NCBI GenBank assembly: GCA_036186865.1
Contig: AP025054.1
Location: 25,900,118 to 25,964,117, forward strand
DNA: 64,000 nt
Direction of reading: 5' to 3'
DNA from: Eustoma russellianum
Taxonomy: Eukaryota > Streptophyta > Magnoliopsida > Gentianales > Gentianaceae
Notes under the pieces: model-generated
Database searches by the model: none
What the model saw: only the letters and a program-made list of their open reading frames with translations
Told to the model about the DNA's origin: nothing
Program-made: the position numbers and the translations under genes
In this document: positions 20,101-31,433 of the stretch, piece by piece
Layout: each line of letters begins with the position of its first letter
How positions within the stretch are numbered: the first letter of the stretch is position 1

Positions 20101-21006
20101 GGTAATTCTCCTCCACCACCGCTACATTGTTGAAAATGTTTCCATAGACATTTCGATTCCAAGTGTGAAGATCTTTTTCAGTCTATTTAGTTTCATATAT
20201 AACCCATGCATACCTCCAATCATGGGATATTGAGCCCACTGTTGTTGCACAAATGCCTTAAAATCTGGATGAAGTGCCCATGCATTGATGTAGCGAAAAG
20301 GGGTGTGGTGTCTTTCGCTTGCAGTTGTGCATTTTAGTAACAAAGGATAATGGTCCGATGTTGCACGTGATAAGTGTTGAACAGACATATTGGAGAACAT
20401 GTTAGTGAAAGCCACGGTGCACAAGTATCTATCTAGCCTGCGCCTAACTCTGCCTTGACCAGTACCACGTGCCCAAGTATACTGTGAACTAGTAAATGGG
20501 AGATCTTGCAGCCCACAGACATCCACACATTGTTTGAAGTCTTCCAAATGACGAAGAGGAGGAGAAGACTGACCATCATGTTTGTCAAGAGAGAGATAAG
20601 TGTTGAAATCCCCACTTATAATCCACGGCAACGTATTATTCTGGGAAAATTGGATCACCGTCTCTCATAAAGAGCGTCTTTCTGCAATTGTGTGTTTACC
20701 ATATACTGCTGACCATGTAAAAGACTGTTGTGTAGGGATGTGAACGAATGATAGATGCGAAGTTTGAGTGCCATGCTGTACATCAAGAAAACGCAAAAGG
20801 GAAGCAGCCCAAAATATCCAAATATTACCTTGGCATGTTTCTAAGGCATTGGAGAAACCTAGTTTCAAGTGATAAGACGAAAGTTTTGTGGAGCGTTGTT
20901 TCGGTTCAATGAGAATCAGAATGCCTATCTGCGACTGACGTAGTAATGTAATGAGACGTTGTAACGATGTTCTGATCCCTCTCACATTCCACGTTAAAGC
21001 ATTCAT
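17150..21006 (-). pseudogene. LINE A ORF2: endonuclease, RT, RNase H
   Basis: The ATG at 21006 starts MNALTWNVRGIRTSL (endonuclease). Endonuclease blocks are LIEPKQRS, IISGDFNTYL and ATSDHYPLLL. RT spans about 19720-18800 with SAGPDGYNGQF, GVKQGDPLSPLLFIL and the catalytic LAYADDLLIF. A Cys-rich zf-RVT-like region follows (18100-17990), then RNase H (17600-17150) with LRAELQA, IIETDC and REVNMVAH. The first RNase H Asp is Gly (LNVGAS). TGA replaces Trp near 20668, and shifts occur near 20190 and between RT and RNase H. It would copy LINE RNA at a nicked target; now dead. Confidence 0.92.
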
Positions 21007-22409
21007 GATGATGTAGTTGGAGGATTGGAACACATACGAGAGGCACTTCTTGTTGTAACCGTAGAAGGAGGCCTTGGTGGTAATTCATGTTTATGTCGGC
21101 GTCGGCGTCTTGGTGCCACTGGAATAAAGCCATCCAAATCATGCGATGCACCAGCAGGGCTGTTTTGCATCATGTCCGTGCTAGGAGAGTGTAATTGTCT
21201 TGTGGAAAGACGCCTTTTAATCTCGTCTAAGGCCTCTTTCATTTGATGCTGAAATTGAGAACGTGAGGCCGTATCTGTGCAAACAACATGAGCTATCTGA
21301 TCTGCATCTGAATCCGATACTTGAAATACATCTGGTTCATCTAGAATTCCATGTGCTGAATTATCGTGCTCTTCAAAAAGTCTGTGAAGTGAAAACCCTT
21401 CAATGACAGTGTCTACATCAGGGGTTACAACATCTGTGGCAATGTGAGCTTTGGGCTAAGAGAGATCATCCTTGTGGGTTTCTGATACTGCAGCATTGTT
21501 TTGCCCTGGTGTGGATTGTTGACGATCCGCGTTTCTTGGGGCCAAAGTATCACGTTGTAACGTCTACGAATCATTATCTGTGGGTTTATGGAGCAAAGTG
21601 ATAGAAGAAGGATCCAAGGTGGGAACTTTTTGTCCTTTCTTAGGTGTCCAGCGAGTAGTAGGTTTCTGCGGCTTTGGCGGGCGATCTTGATCAAGCTGTC
21701 CACACGCTGATGTTGCATGCCCTAAACGGCGGCAGTCCGTGCAGAAGGAAGGCAGGTCCTCGTATATTATCTGCTGTTGGATAATCTTTTGTTTACCCTG
21801 CAGATAGAGTTTTTTAGGTAGATCTTTAGATATATCTACTTCAACACAAACCCTTGCTACTGAAGGACGAAGGCCATCGGCGGTGGCTACGTCGAATTTG
21901 ATGGGATGACCTATGATGCGTGCAATTTCGAAAAGCGCAGCCTTTTGCTGATAGTGTATAGGCAAGCATGGCAATGAAATCCAGATTGAAACAATCGGTG
22001 CATCCGCGGAAGGATCAAAATCGATGGTCCATTTGGTTACACGCATTGTGCAACCTGCAATTGTCCATGATCTCCGGTACAAACAGCGGACATAATCAGG
22101 CTCGTGGAGGAAATTAAACAATATGTGAGATTGATCCAAAAGTGTAATTTTTACGTCTGATTTGAATCCGATGCGATCAAAAACATCACGTATGATCTTC
22201 AACGGAGGCCGCCCAAACCAAAAAGTGCCGACGAGTGTGAACAGGTATGGAGCGGCGAGAGAGTCGATTTCATCGTCCGTAAAAGCGATCAAAGGGTGAC
22301 CTTTGTGCTTTGATATGATTTTTGGGGAGATGATCGCAGCAGAAGAAGCTGCAACCACCGCTGCAAAAGAGCGATCGCCGGCGGGGAGACCTGGGGAAGA
22401 CGACGCCAT
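21003..22409 (-). pseudogene. LINE A ORF1: DUF4283-like nucleic-acid-binding protein
   Basis: The ATG at 22409 begins MASSSPGLPAGDRSF. A DUF4283-like domain covers residues of about 40-190 (PLIAFTDDEIDSLAAPY, VGTFWFGRPPLKIIRDVF, RVTKWTIDFDP), followed by a CCHC knuckle CTDCRRLGHATSAC near 21755-21715 and a basic linker. A stop at 21564 ends the first frame. The Pro/acidic C-terminal part continues in other frames to TGA at 21003-21005, which overlaps the ORF2 ATG as ATGA. The protein is thought to coat LINE RNA. Confidence 0.9.
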
Positions 22410-22423
22410 TCTCAAATCGACTC

Positions 22424-22436
22424 TAATCATTATTAT
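22424..22436. repeat. Shared target duplication between LINEs A and B
   Basis: This middle copy of taatcattattat is both the 5'-side duplicate of LINE A and the 3'-side duplicate of LINE B. Confidence 0.9.
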
Positions 22437-22590
22437 TTTTTTTTTATGAAACAGAATATTTTATTAAGCTGAAACCTCACTTATGGTGGAGGAAAACCAT
22501 ATTACAAAAGTCTGAAAATGCGAATAAATGAATTAATGAACTAATAATCTCATATCTCCAGTCGTATATGATATGCCGCATTAAAACCTT

Positions 22591-22626
22591 GCCAAGTAAA
22601 ACCACCCTTGTGGATAAAACCTTGGC
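22591..22626 (-). promoter_or_regulatory. Conserved 36-nt 3' UTR stem-loop (LINE B)
   Basis: Base-for-base the same 36 nt as in LINEs A and C, although the flanking UTR has diverged. Confidence 0.7.
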
Positions 22627-22968
22627 GAAGGAAAAAGCGTACATATTTATACGGCTGTCATTGATATGATATAGATGGAACATTGTGTACAATTGAAAAT
22701 GTGCTGCTTCAGTCGGATGTAGTAATAATATGAGGCTGCAGGCAGTGTGAGCACCAACTTTTGAGCTTAGTTGTCCTGCGTTGAACCAGACCCCATAGGC
22801 TCCATTGAAATTTTGATGCCACCGTGACAGACCCATGAAAGAATGCACTTGGTCCACATATTTGATAGTTGCCACAGTGGTAGTCTCGCGCGGATGAAAA
22901 GAAAATATTAGAAGAGTATAACGTCCAAAAATATTAAGCATAAACAGAATGGCAAAATGCATACCCAA

Positions 22969-23190
22969 GCCGCCTTGACTAGGCAGCCAAGGCGACAGTG
23001 TGTATATTCCAGCAGTAAAGAGTCTGAGAATAGCTGCTCCCTGATGTAAGCTTATGATCCAGCAGCGTAGTCCTCCGTTCAGAAAGGCGAAAATATAGGT
23101 GTGATATATATGTAAGAAATCGCATACATCAGAGAGGAAAGGATGTGTAATCATACCGTGCCTGCCTGCAGCCCAATGGGCGCAGGCAGG
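22969..23190 (-). promoter_or_regulatory. Two variable GC-rich hairpins in LINE B 3' UTR
   Basis: 23161-23169 pairs with 23182-23190 (cctgcctgc arms, with an inner gccc/gggc stem). 22971-22977 pairs with 22988-22994 (cgccttg arms; 9 bp with a flanking G-U). The second is followed in RNA sense by GGCTTGGGTATGC. Confidence 0.7.
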
Positions 23191-23231
23191 AGAGTCAAAA
23201 TAGCGCCAATCCATATGGAAGACCGTAATTT

Positions 23232-24095
23232 TCAAGGGACCCGTAAATGGACCGATGTGAGATCTAAAGTGACCGCCGCCCTGACTAAAGATGGGAGAGT
23301 AGCCGAAGTGAAGTATGCCGTCCTTGGGTATAACATCGCCTGCTGTGCTAAATAATGTGCTGCCATATTTGCTTCACGGTAAATATGATTGCTAGAGAGC
23401 CGTTGAGAATGAACTAGATCAAGTAGCCAACGAAGATTGAAATTCCCGGGGATTGCATGGGAATGCATTAGCCGCTCAGTGAGTTGGGCGCAATCTGACT
23501 CAAGGATAATTGAACGATAAAATGGGAGGAAATAAAGAAGACCAAAAAGTGCAGCCTGTATTTCTGCATGAAGAGGAGTGCTTTGCGGGAGCCGGAATGA
23601 GATGGCTCCTAGACATAATCCTGCATGATTACGTAATATGACACCACCTGCTGCAAAGTGTCGACCCACTGCAGCATCCACATTGAGTTTCAATCGGCCC
23701 GAAGGTGGTGTAATCCAACGAATTATGATTGGTCGAGGTGGTCGAGGTGGAGGAAGCCAGCTGAATATCTGACTGGGGTAGGTAGCAAGTTTAGATCCTC
23801 CGATTCTTTTGTGCCATAGAGTTAGATCATACTGAATGGATGATCGTAGAGAAAATGTTGATAATGATTTTTTGTCTCCATATACCATGGAAGTATAAGC
23901 ACACCAAATATTGTAGACAATGATGGCGGGAATAACTATTTTATAAACCCCCATAAGCGAAGAAAGTGATGACCGATACCACCAAGCAAGAAGATACTGA
24001 CGTAGTGGCAACGAAGAAGGGAGGGGACAATGCAGCTCACTTGCAAAATAATACCAGATAGGGCGAACGTAAGAGCAAGATAAGAAAACATGATC
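23232..24095 (-). pseudogene. LINE B ORF2 C-terminal: RNase H
   Basis: Open from the truncation point to 23232 apart from the missing N-terminus. RNase H blocks are LKLNVDAAVGRHFAAGG (catalytic Asp kept), PLHAEIQAALFGL, IILESDCAQL and YREANMAAHYLAQQ. The upstream WWYRSSLSSLMG and YNIWCAYTS blocks belong to the zf-RVT to RNase H linker. The reading frame looks undamaged within this part, so LINE B is a younger-looking but truncated copy. Confidence 0.85.
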
Positions 24096-24131
24096 TAATC
24101 ATTATTATATATATATATATATATATATATA
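24096..24131. repeat. Target 13-mer running into (AT)n
   Basis: taatcattattat continues directly into about 22 bp of AT dinucleotides. It is the right flank of LINE B and the 3' flank of LINE C. Confidence 0.9.
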
Positions 24132-24205
24132 TTGATGAAATTATATGTTTATTAGAAACCCNNNNNNNNNNTATATTGATGAAATTATATGTTTATTAGA
24201 AACCC
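24128..24205. other. Assembly gap with duplicated edges
   Basis: Ten Ns (24162-24171) are flanked by an identical 34-bp sequence (24128-24161 and 24172-24205, containing ttgatgaaattatatg). This looks like two contig ends that overlap but were not merged. Confidence 0.85.
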
Positions 24206-24290
24206 TCACTTGTGGCAGAGGAAAACCATATTACAGACTGTGTCATCTGATGTATCTCCAATCGTATATGATATGCCGCATTAAAACCTT

Positions 24291-24326
24291 GCCAAGTAAA
24301 ACCACCCTTGTGGATAAAACCTTGGC
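24291..24326 (-). promoter_or_regulatory. Conserved 36-nt 3' UTR stem-loop (LINE C)
   Basis: Same GCCAAG...CCAC/GTGG...CTTGGC element as in LINEs A and B. Confidence 0.7.
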
Positions 24327-24561
24327 GAAGGAAAAGCATGCATATTTATACGGTTGTCATCGATACCAAAAATGGAGTCATGGATAAATGTATCCAGTGA
24401 TGTTCGGAAGAAATTGATGAAAATCCTCTTGGTAGACCAAACCATTGGAGCATCATGATCGCCAGCCAAACGTGCCTCGATACAAAGAGATGCAGTTGTT
24501 ATCATCAGGATAGGTATGAAATAGCATAATATAGAGCGATGGAACAAACGCATACCCAAGC

Positions 24562-24814
24562 CGCCCCGGCAATGAAGTTGCCAGGACGACGACCACACGA
24601 AAAGTCTCGTTAGCGCACCCAAAATGACTGTGCGACACCGATGTTGGAAACGCCTCATCCCCCATGAATATGACGATATTGCACAACCCAGTGCGACGAA
24701 CACATGTAATAGACAACAACATGAAGAGTTAGCGTGAACACGAAGCAACATAGCCAAAGTAATAAGAGGCACTGAAGTATAACGCACCAACATTACCTGT
24801 GTATCAAAACACAG
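24562..24814 (-). promoter_or_regulatory. Two variable GC-rich hairpins in LINE C 3' UTR
   Basis: 24562-24572 pairs with 24578-24588: 11 bp in RNA sense, with two G-U pairs replacing Watson-Crick pairs. 24795-24801 pairs with 24808-24814 (cctgtgt arms). The first named hairpin is followed by GGCTTGGGTATGC in RNA sense. Confidence 0.7.
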
Positions 24815-24853
24815 GCAACGACATTTGTATGTAGTCAAGGGCTGCATGTGTAA

Positions 24854-27800
24854 CTAACGAAGAGCAGGCAGTTGGAGATCCACTTGCAAGGCACCACGAA
24901 CTTCGCATGGCAGAGATTGAGTCGTAAGATAACTGCGATACCCTGCTGCGCAGAAGCCATATCGCGATAACCTATGTGCTGCTATGTTTGCCTCTCGCGG
25001 ACAATATTGAAGAATTGACTGATTGAGGCTAAGGAAGATTTTGGCACGCTGGATGTCCATGGCTAAGGCTCTAGTGCTTGGCTTCACAAATAATGACAGC
25101 ATCCATTGGCAATCAGTTTCAATAATAATATTAGCATACTGTGATGCGTAGAAAATCAAGGCATATAGCATGGCTTGGAGTTCAGCTCGAAGTGGTGGCA
25201 TCAAGGGCAGCGCAAAACATAGAGCTGAGAGGAGGTGGCCATTTGAGGTGCGTAATATTGCTCCCCATGCCGCCATCTTTTGACCAACTGAGGCATCAAT
25301 ATTCAATTTGAGCTTTCCTGACGGGGGAAGTTGCCACCGAACGATAGCATGCCGCTTAGACCGAATTGGAGGAGAGTAACGTTGCTGGACTAAGTGTGGC
25401 AAATGCTGGGCAAATTTTTTGTTATTCACAGACGCACACCACGTGTAAATTGATGTTTTGATCTTCAGGCGTAGTAGGTCTGAACTAAAGGTCTCAGAAC
25501 CAAATCGACATGATGTATATGACTTCCATATCTCCCAAGATACTAAAGAGGGTACTACGGCGCGAAGTTGACCCTTCATGGAAGCTTTCGACGAACTTCG
25601 CCACCACTGTAGAAGATGTGCCTTAATAGTATTAGAACGGGCAATGGACCAAAAAACATGATCGAAGTAGCTATCCATATAGGACGAATAGCTGAACAAT
25701 GCAAGAAGATATGATCTTGAGTATCATGCCCCTTACGACAAAAGATGCATTGAGAAGGCAACGCTGTGAGCCATCGGCATAAATTGTTTGCGATCGGAAG
25801 AGACTTGTTCTATACTCTCCATATGAATATTCGCTTTCCTGGGGGCAAGGTAGGCCACCAAACATAAGTATACTCTCGTTGTGACTGACCATGAGCTGCA
25901 ATGTGTGAATATGCCGAGCGTATAGAAAACTGGCCATTAGAATCCGGGGTCCAATGGATCATACCATGAGATCTAGTAGTATGTAGCTCCATATAAGCAT
26001 TAATTCGACAAATACGCTTCCATGTAGCTGAATCATAAATATGAGAATAAAGTGAGGAGCGGTGACCATATTTTGCCCTGCTAAATTCTGCCCATAACGT
26101 GTTAGAATGATAGTACTTCCACCAAAGCTGGCAGTCATAAGATTGTTGTACATAAGTGAGGTTGCGAATGCCAAGTCCGCCTACATCCACATCCCAACAA
26201 ACAGAAGACCAAGATTGCCAATGATGTCGTCTATTCCAGAGAAAGACGACCATTTTTCGAGATAGGGTGTTTAGCACCCCCTTGGGCAGCTTCGAACTGG
26301 CTATAAGGTGGGTTGGTATAGTATTGAGGACATATTTAATGAGGACTAGTCGACCCGCCATAGATAGATATTTTGATGACCAAGATGTGAGCATAGAGTC
26401 AAAGTGATTAAGAAGAGAAAGACAATATCTGGCCTTATTACAGCCCTTATATAAATAAGAGCCAAGATATTTAATAGGTAAGGATGTAGATCACATACCC
26501 ATTGTTTGCAGAGAATTGCAAGCTGGAGCGCCCTGGCCTAGAACAAGCTGACTTTTGTTATAATTCACTAATTGTTCCGACGCCTGCTGATAGGTTTCAA
26601 GATACTTGCGGAAGCGATCCATATTACGCACAACCCTATTCAAGAAGATAAGGAGATCATCAGCAAACCCCAAGTGCGATACGCCCTTCACACGACCTGT
26701 ATTAAAACCAAGAATGTATCCCTCCTGAAAGTAATGCTTCAGTCCTCTAGAGAAGCCTTCTGATGACAAAATAAATAACAACGGTGATAAGGGATCGCCT
26801 TGTTTGACCCCGCGGCCAAGAGAAAATGGAGTAGTCAGCTCCCCATTTAGTAGAATGGAGCATGTAGTCATGCCCAGATTATTGATGATGATTCGCACCA
26901 GCCGTTCATGCATACCCAACTTACATAAAAGCAATCTTAAATACTGCCAACTTACTCGATCAAATGCCTTGGCCATATCCAATTTAACTAGAATGTTCCC
27001 TCCGCGTGTACGTTTATCCAAAACATGGACCATTTCCTGCGCAAGAAGGACTTGCTCTATGATTCCCCGTCCCTTCATAAAGCCCGCCTGTTCTGGTGAG
27101 ATTAATTTAGGTAAGAGAACAGATAGCCGAGTTGCTAGTAAACGTGTAATCACCTTGGAAATGAAATTGGTAAGACAGATGGGACGGAAATCTGCAAATG
27201 TATGAGGATTAACTGTTTTCAGTATTAGGACTATTGTTGCAGCTGCAACTGGCTTTGGCATACAAATGCCCAAATAGAACTCCTGCACTGCCCTATGAAC
27301 ATCATCTTGAATAACAGGCCAAAATGTTCTATAAAAAGATCCAGGATACCCATCAGGACCCGCTGCACTTGTGGGGCTTAAATCCCAAACCGCTGTTTTT
27401 ACTTCATCAAGTGTGGGGATTGCTTGTAACATTTGATTGTCATCTGAATCTATCAACTGAGGTAAATGTTGCAAAATGCCATCACAATTAACAACTGGCT
27501 CGGATGCATACAATGTCGAAAAATATCTTATAGCCTCATCCGCAATGGATGTTGATTGCGTGAATTCGCTCCCATCAGGAGAAAATATGCGTCCTATGTG
27601 CTGTCTACATCGCTTGTCCTTTACTGTTTGATAATAAAAAGACGTGTTGGCATCCCCTTCATTTAACCACTTGACATTGGCCTTTTGCTTCCAAAAGAGA
27701 AAGGCACGATGTTGTGCCAACTTAAGCTCCGCCATACGCTGATGATATGTAAGGCGAGTATCCTCCGTAGGGTTGTCATCATATTGACTCTCGGCCGATT

Positions 27801-28707
27801 TCACCAATGTCTCTGCATAGTCTATTGCATCAAAGATATTTCCAAAGGTGTCTTTATTCCACTGCCTAAGATCTCTCCTCAAAAGAGACAATTTATGATG
27901 TAAGCCCCACATACCCCCAGTTGTTGGGTAAGATTGCCATCTGTGTACTACAAAGTCATAAAAGTCTGTATGTGTTTCCCATGCGTTTAGATAACGGAAG
28001 GCAGCTGGAGACTTTGGGCCTTCATTGTCACATGATAAGAATAATGGAGCATGGTCAGAAGTTGCCCTAGATAAGTGACGAACGCGCAGAATGGGGAATA
28101 AATCAAAAAAAGTTGTGGACGCAAGAAATCGATCAAGGCCACGACTGACACGTCCTAAGCCACGTCCATCACTCCAAGTAAAATTCGAACCCTGATAAGG
28201 AATCTCCTGCAATTGTGAATGCTGTATGAAATCATTAAAATCCTGAAGAGAACGTAGAGATGGACGGGATCGGCCATAGTGCTCATCCAAAGTTCGAAAT
28301 GTGTTAAAATCCCTGCCTATTAACCAAGGAGATGTATTCGAGGCATGAAACGCTTCCAACTGTTCCCACAATATTTTGCGATCTACTGTAGAATGGCGGC
28401 CATATACTGCTGTTAACCAGAATAAATCACCGGAGGCAAGCCAGCGAAATTTAATAGAGTGATGCTGCTGGCCAGAAATCTCTTCCATTGAAGTCAAGAT
28501 CGAGTCCTTCCAAAACAACCAAATTTGATCGTTACACACTGATACAGATTTAGTGAAACCCAATTACAACTGATAATAAATTAGATGACTGGGACGCAGT
28601 TTAGGTTCAATCACAACTAATGCATGTATTTTGTGTTTCCGCGTGAGGGAGATTAACCGTGTAAATGATGTACGTATCCCTCGAATATTCCATAATAGAA
28701 TCTTCAT
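24854..28707 (-). pseudogene. LINE C ORF2: endonuclease, RT, RNase H
   Basis: The ATG at 28707 is followed by an endonuclease with IEPK near the start, LIGRDFNTFR (Gly-to-Arg beside the catalytic Asp) and ATSDHAPLFL. RT spans about 27400-26500 with SAAGPDGYPGSFY, GRGVKQGDPLSPLLF and HLGFADDLLIF. The next blocks (26394-25576) carry WQSWSSVCW, SDNGQF-like residues and a zf-RVT core CIFCRKGHDTQDHIFLHC. RNase H (25300-24854) has LNIDASVGQ, LRAELQAML, IIETDC and REANIAAHRL. One TAA near 28564 and shifts near 26491 and 25800 break it. Otherwise it is nearly complete. Confidence 0.92.
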
Positions 28708-30029
28708 TGTGTTAAGGCTTCAAAAGAGTTTGAGAGATGAGAAGCACGTAACATGGTCAATCTTGGAGAGACAAGATTGTCTTGTGGCCTGCGTAGTATT
28801 TTTGGCTGCGAAGACGGTGGATCAGATGTAGGAATCGGTGGATTATTATTCATTTGATCATCAACATGTGCAGCTTCCACAAGATGAGCAATATGATCAG
28901 CACAGCATTGATCTTGATCCTCCAGGCTAACATCATGTTGGGGAGGATCTATTTCATTATCTGAATGAGAAGCCGGCAGAGATTTGTCTGGGACATCCCC
29001 GACTATACAGTCATCAACACCTTGAAGGCGAGATATATCTTGAACATCAGAAATGGCTTGGGGTGCAGCCATATCTTGAGATGGCGGAATGAAGTCCTGT
29101 GGCGTGCAGGATGAACGATGAGTAATAGTGTGCCCGATATTTGGTTCGACAACTACAGCAGCATGTGAATCCTAGGCCCGCACTGTTTTTTTTTGGCGTC
29201 CAACGCTGGCTTTTGCTTTTATCCCCTGGTTGGTTAGGATTGGATGCAGGTTTGTTGGTGGGTTTGTCTCCTGAAGCTTGTGGGAGTTCCGTTTGGCCAC
29301 TGCAATCCACGGTAAGATGACCCAGACGAAAACAGTGGTCACAATATTTAGGTAAATCCTCATACTCTAGTGCCTGCATGATTACCCTTGAGGACGTTTG
29401 TATAAACACACGAGTAGGAAGCTCTTTGGAAACATCTAACTCAACGCATACTCGCGCAACAGAAGGACGGTTCATTGTAGCGGTGGTGGAATCCAGTCTC
29501 AGTGGTTCCCCAAGCATTGCCGCCACCTGAAAAAGAGCATCTTTACGATGCATGTGTATTGGGAGGCCTGGAAAAGAAACCCAGATGGGTACACACCTCT
29601 ACTGCAGGATCATAATCTGGTGTCCATTTGGTGATTCGCATTTGTTTTCCTGAAATAATTCATCCTCTTCTTGCAAAACAGCGAATATAATCCTGTTCGA
29701 GATCGAAATGCAGTATGATATGCGATTACTGCTCCAATGAATCCGATGCGATCAATGGCTGCACGAATGGTAGCCAATGGTGGCCGACCATACCAAAAAG
29801 TTCCCACCAACGTAAACCTGTATGGCGCGGCTAGGGAGTGGATCTCTTCATCAGTGAACGTGATCATGGGGCTGCCCTTGTATTTTTTAACATCCTTCGC
29901 TTTTATGGGTTGAGCGGTGTCTTTGAAAAGTGAAGCGAAAAAGCGGCTGGTAGCGGTTTGCGGCGCTGTGATCGCCGAAGGGTGGGATTTATCTGGTGGT
30001 TTTGAGGCGGACGGCGAGGAAGCCGCCAT
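28704..30029 (-). pseudogene. LINE C ORF1: DUF4283-like protein
   Basis: The ATG at 30029 starts MAASSPSASKPPDKS. The DUF4283-like part (SPMITFTDEEIHSLAAPYRF, FWYGRPPLATIRAAIDRIG) is followed by a frameshift near 29750. The frame recovers at 29553-29047 with RVCVELDVSKELPTRVF and knuckle CDHCFRLGHLTVDC. The acidic C-terminal part (29072-28704) ends SFEALTQ at a TGA that overlaps the ORF2 ATG as ATGA. Confidence 0.9.
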
Positions 30030-30149
30030 AGTAAGATCGAGGTGCAGAATCAGGGAGGGTTAGCGGCAGAAGACGGCGGAGAACGGCGAAGTTTACACTG
30101 ATCGCCATCGCAGCGCAGGAGCGGGCAGCATGACGGCGGCTTTCACCAT

Positions 30150-30152
<3 letters not shown>

Positions 30153-30214
<62 letters not shown>
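30153..30214. repeat. (AT)n microsatellite, about 62 bp
   Basis: Pure AT dinucleotide run at the 5' end of LINE C. Confidence 0.97.
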
Positions 30215-30216
<2 letters not shown>

Positions 30217-31433
30217 TTCTCCTCCAGCGACACTCAGTACCTTCACTTTATTTTTTATTTTTAATTATTATTAATATATCCCGTTATTATTATTGTAATT
30301 AATATTACTATTATTAATATTTACCCAAACCCCAATATTTCTTGACCTTATTTAACACCTTTTTTTTAAACAGGCCTTTACAGTTTCTGGCCTTTGTCAA
30401 AATTCGCAGGGAGTCCAGTCTGCTGGAAATTGGCCTGCTGGCCTTCGGCCCACAGGCCTTCAGCCCATTGGCCCTTTATTCCTTTTTTATACTAATCTGC
30501 GATTTGGGCCGACTGCTGAATGGGCCCACTGGCCGTTGAGGCTGGCAGGCTGGTCTGCTAACCCTGCGGCCCGCCAGCCCTATATTCTTTTTTTTGAATC
30601 CCTGCGGTTTGGGCCGATTCCCTTGGCCTGCTGCGGTTAGGGGTTGGACTGCCATGGCTGAGGCTTGGTGGCCTGCGTTTTTTTCTTTATTTATTTACTT
30701 TTCTTAATTAATTTCTATATTTATTCAAAATTCCATAACTTTTTCATTTTAGGCCCGATTTACCCCAAACCAATTCCATTGGACTCCGTTTAACGCTCCG
30801 GACACACTAACGCTAAACACATCACGTTTGATACATGCGCCGTCTCTGAGTGCGTTTTTCGAGGTACTGAACCCATTCCAACCTATTTCCGTGCTATGTG
30901 ATCTATATCTAAGGCCAAACACGCAATTTCCATACCAAAATATGAAGAATTCATAATAAACAAATAAAGGATAGACATAAACTGATAATCAAATAAGTCC
31001 TAATACAGAATGCGAGAGAATCCAAAGCAATCCGACAGAGGGGAGGGTAACCTACCTCTTGAATGAACTTTTCTAACAAAAGTGAAATGGGATTTGATGT
31101 GGGTGGCTAATTCTTCCTCTTTTTCCTTCTCTTTTTCTCTCTCTTTCTTTCCTTTTCTCTACTCTCTGCTATTTCTATCCTACAATTGCACTCCCTTTCC
31201 TTTTTCAATTGTTGTTGACATGATGTGTGTGTGTTGGGTGGGGAATTAAAGTAGGGATTTTAATTAATAGGGGCCGACAATTTTGGGGGTGATTGGGGTG
31301 GTTATGGATAAGGGGGAAGTGGGGAATATAATTGGGTAACGTAGTTAATTTAGGATAAGTTTTTTTGTTTTAATTTAAATAAGTTAATTAAGTCTTTCTT
31401 TTTCTTTTTTTTCCATAATACCCAGTTACAACA
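30215..31433. other. Unassigned stretch, probably LTR
   Basis: I see no gene. It has clusters of ggcc-containing words at 30370-30670, a pyrimidine tract at 31120-31170 and no coding frame. The composition suggests an LTR of an unrecognised gypsy family, but I cannot find its ends. Confidence 0.4.

Larger units (their letters stand above)
16520..22423 (-). mobile_element. LINE A, full-length L1-type
   Basis: 5.9 kb on the minus strand, bounded by 13-bp perfect target duplications. Order: a very short 5' leader (ORF1 ATG at 22409), ORF1 (DUF4283-like plus CCHC), ORF2 (endonuclease, RT, Cys/His-rich zf-RVT region, RNase H), a 3' UTR with three hairpins, and a short A-rich tail. It has stops and frameshifts, so it is an old copy, but its ends are complete. 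LINE B's tail abuts its 5' side at the same target sequence. Confidence 0.92.
22437..24095 (-). mobile_element. LINE B, 5'-truncated L1-type
   Basis: 1.66 kb on the minus strand with a 9-nt A tail (22437-22445 as T on plus), flanked by the 13-mer at both ends. It starts within the zf-RVT region (DHVFLSCSYVRPIWYYFAS) and carries RNase H and the 3' UTR. 5' truncation is typical of incomplete LINE reverse transcription. Confidence 0.9.
24132..30150 (-). mobile_element. LINE C, full-length L1-type in (AT)n
   Basis: 6.0 kb on the minus strand. Its 3' end abuts (AT)n at 24131 and its 5' end abuts a 62-bp (AT)n at 30153-30214, so the insertion lies in a microsatellite and the target duplication cannot be delimited. 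It has a 120-bp leader, ORF1, ORF2 and a 3' UTR with the same hairpins as A and B, but no poly(A) tail is visible. Frameshifts and a few stops are present. A 10-N gap lies in the tail. Confidence 0.9.
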
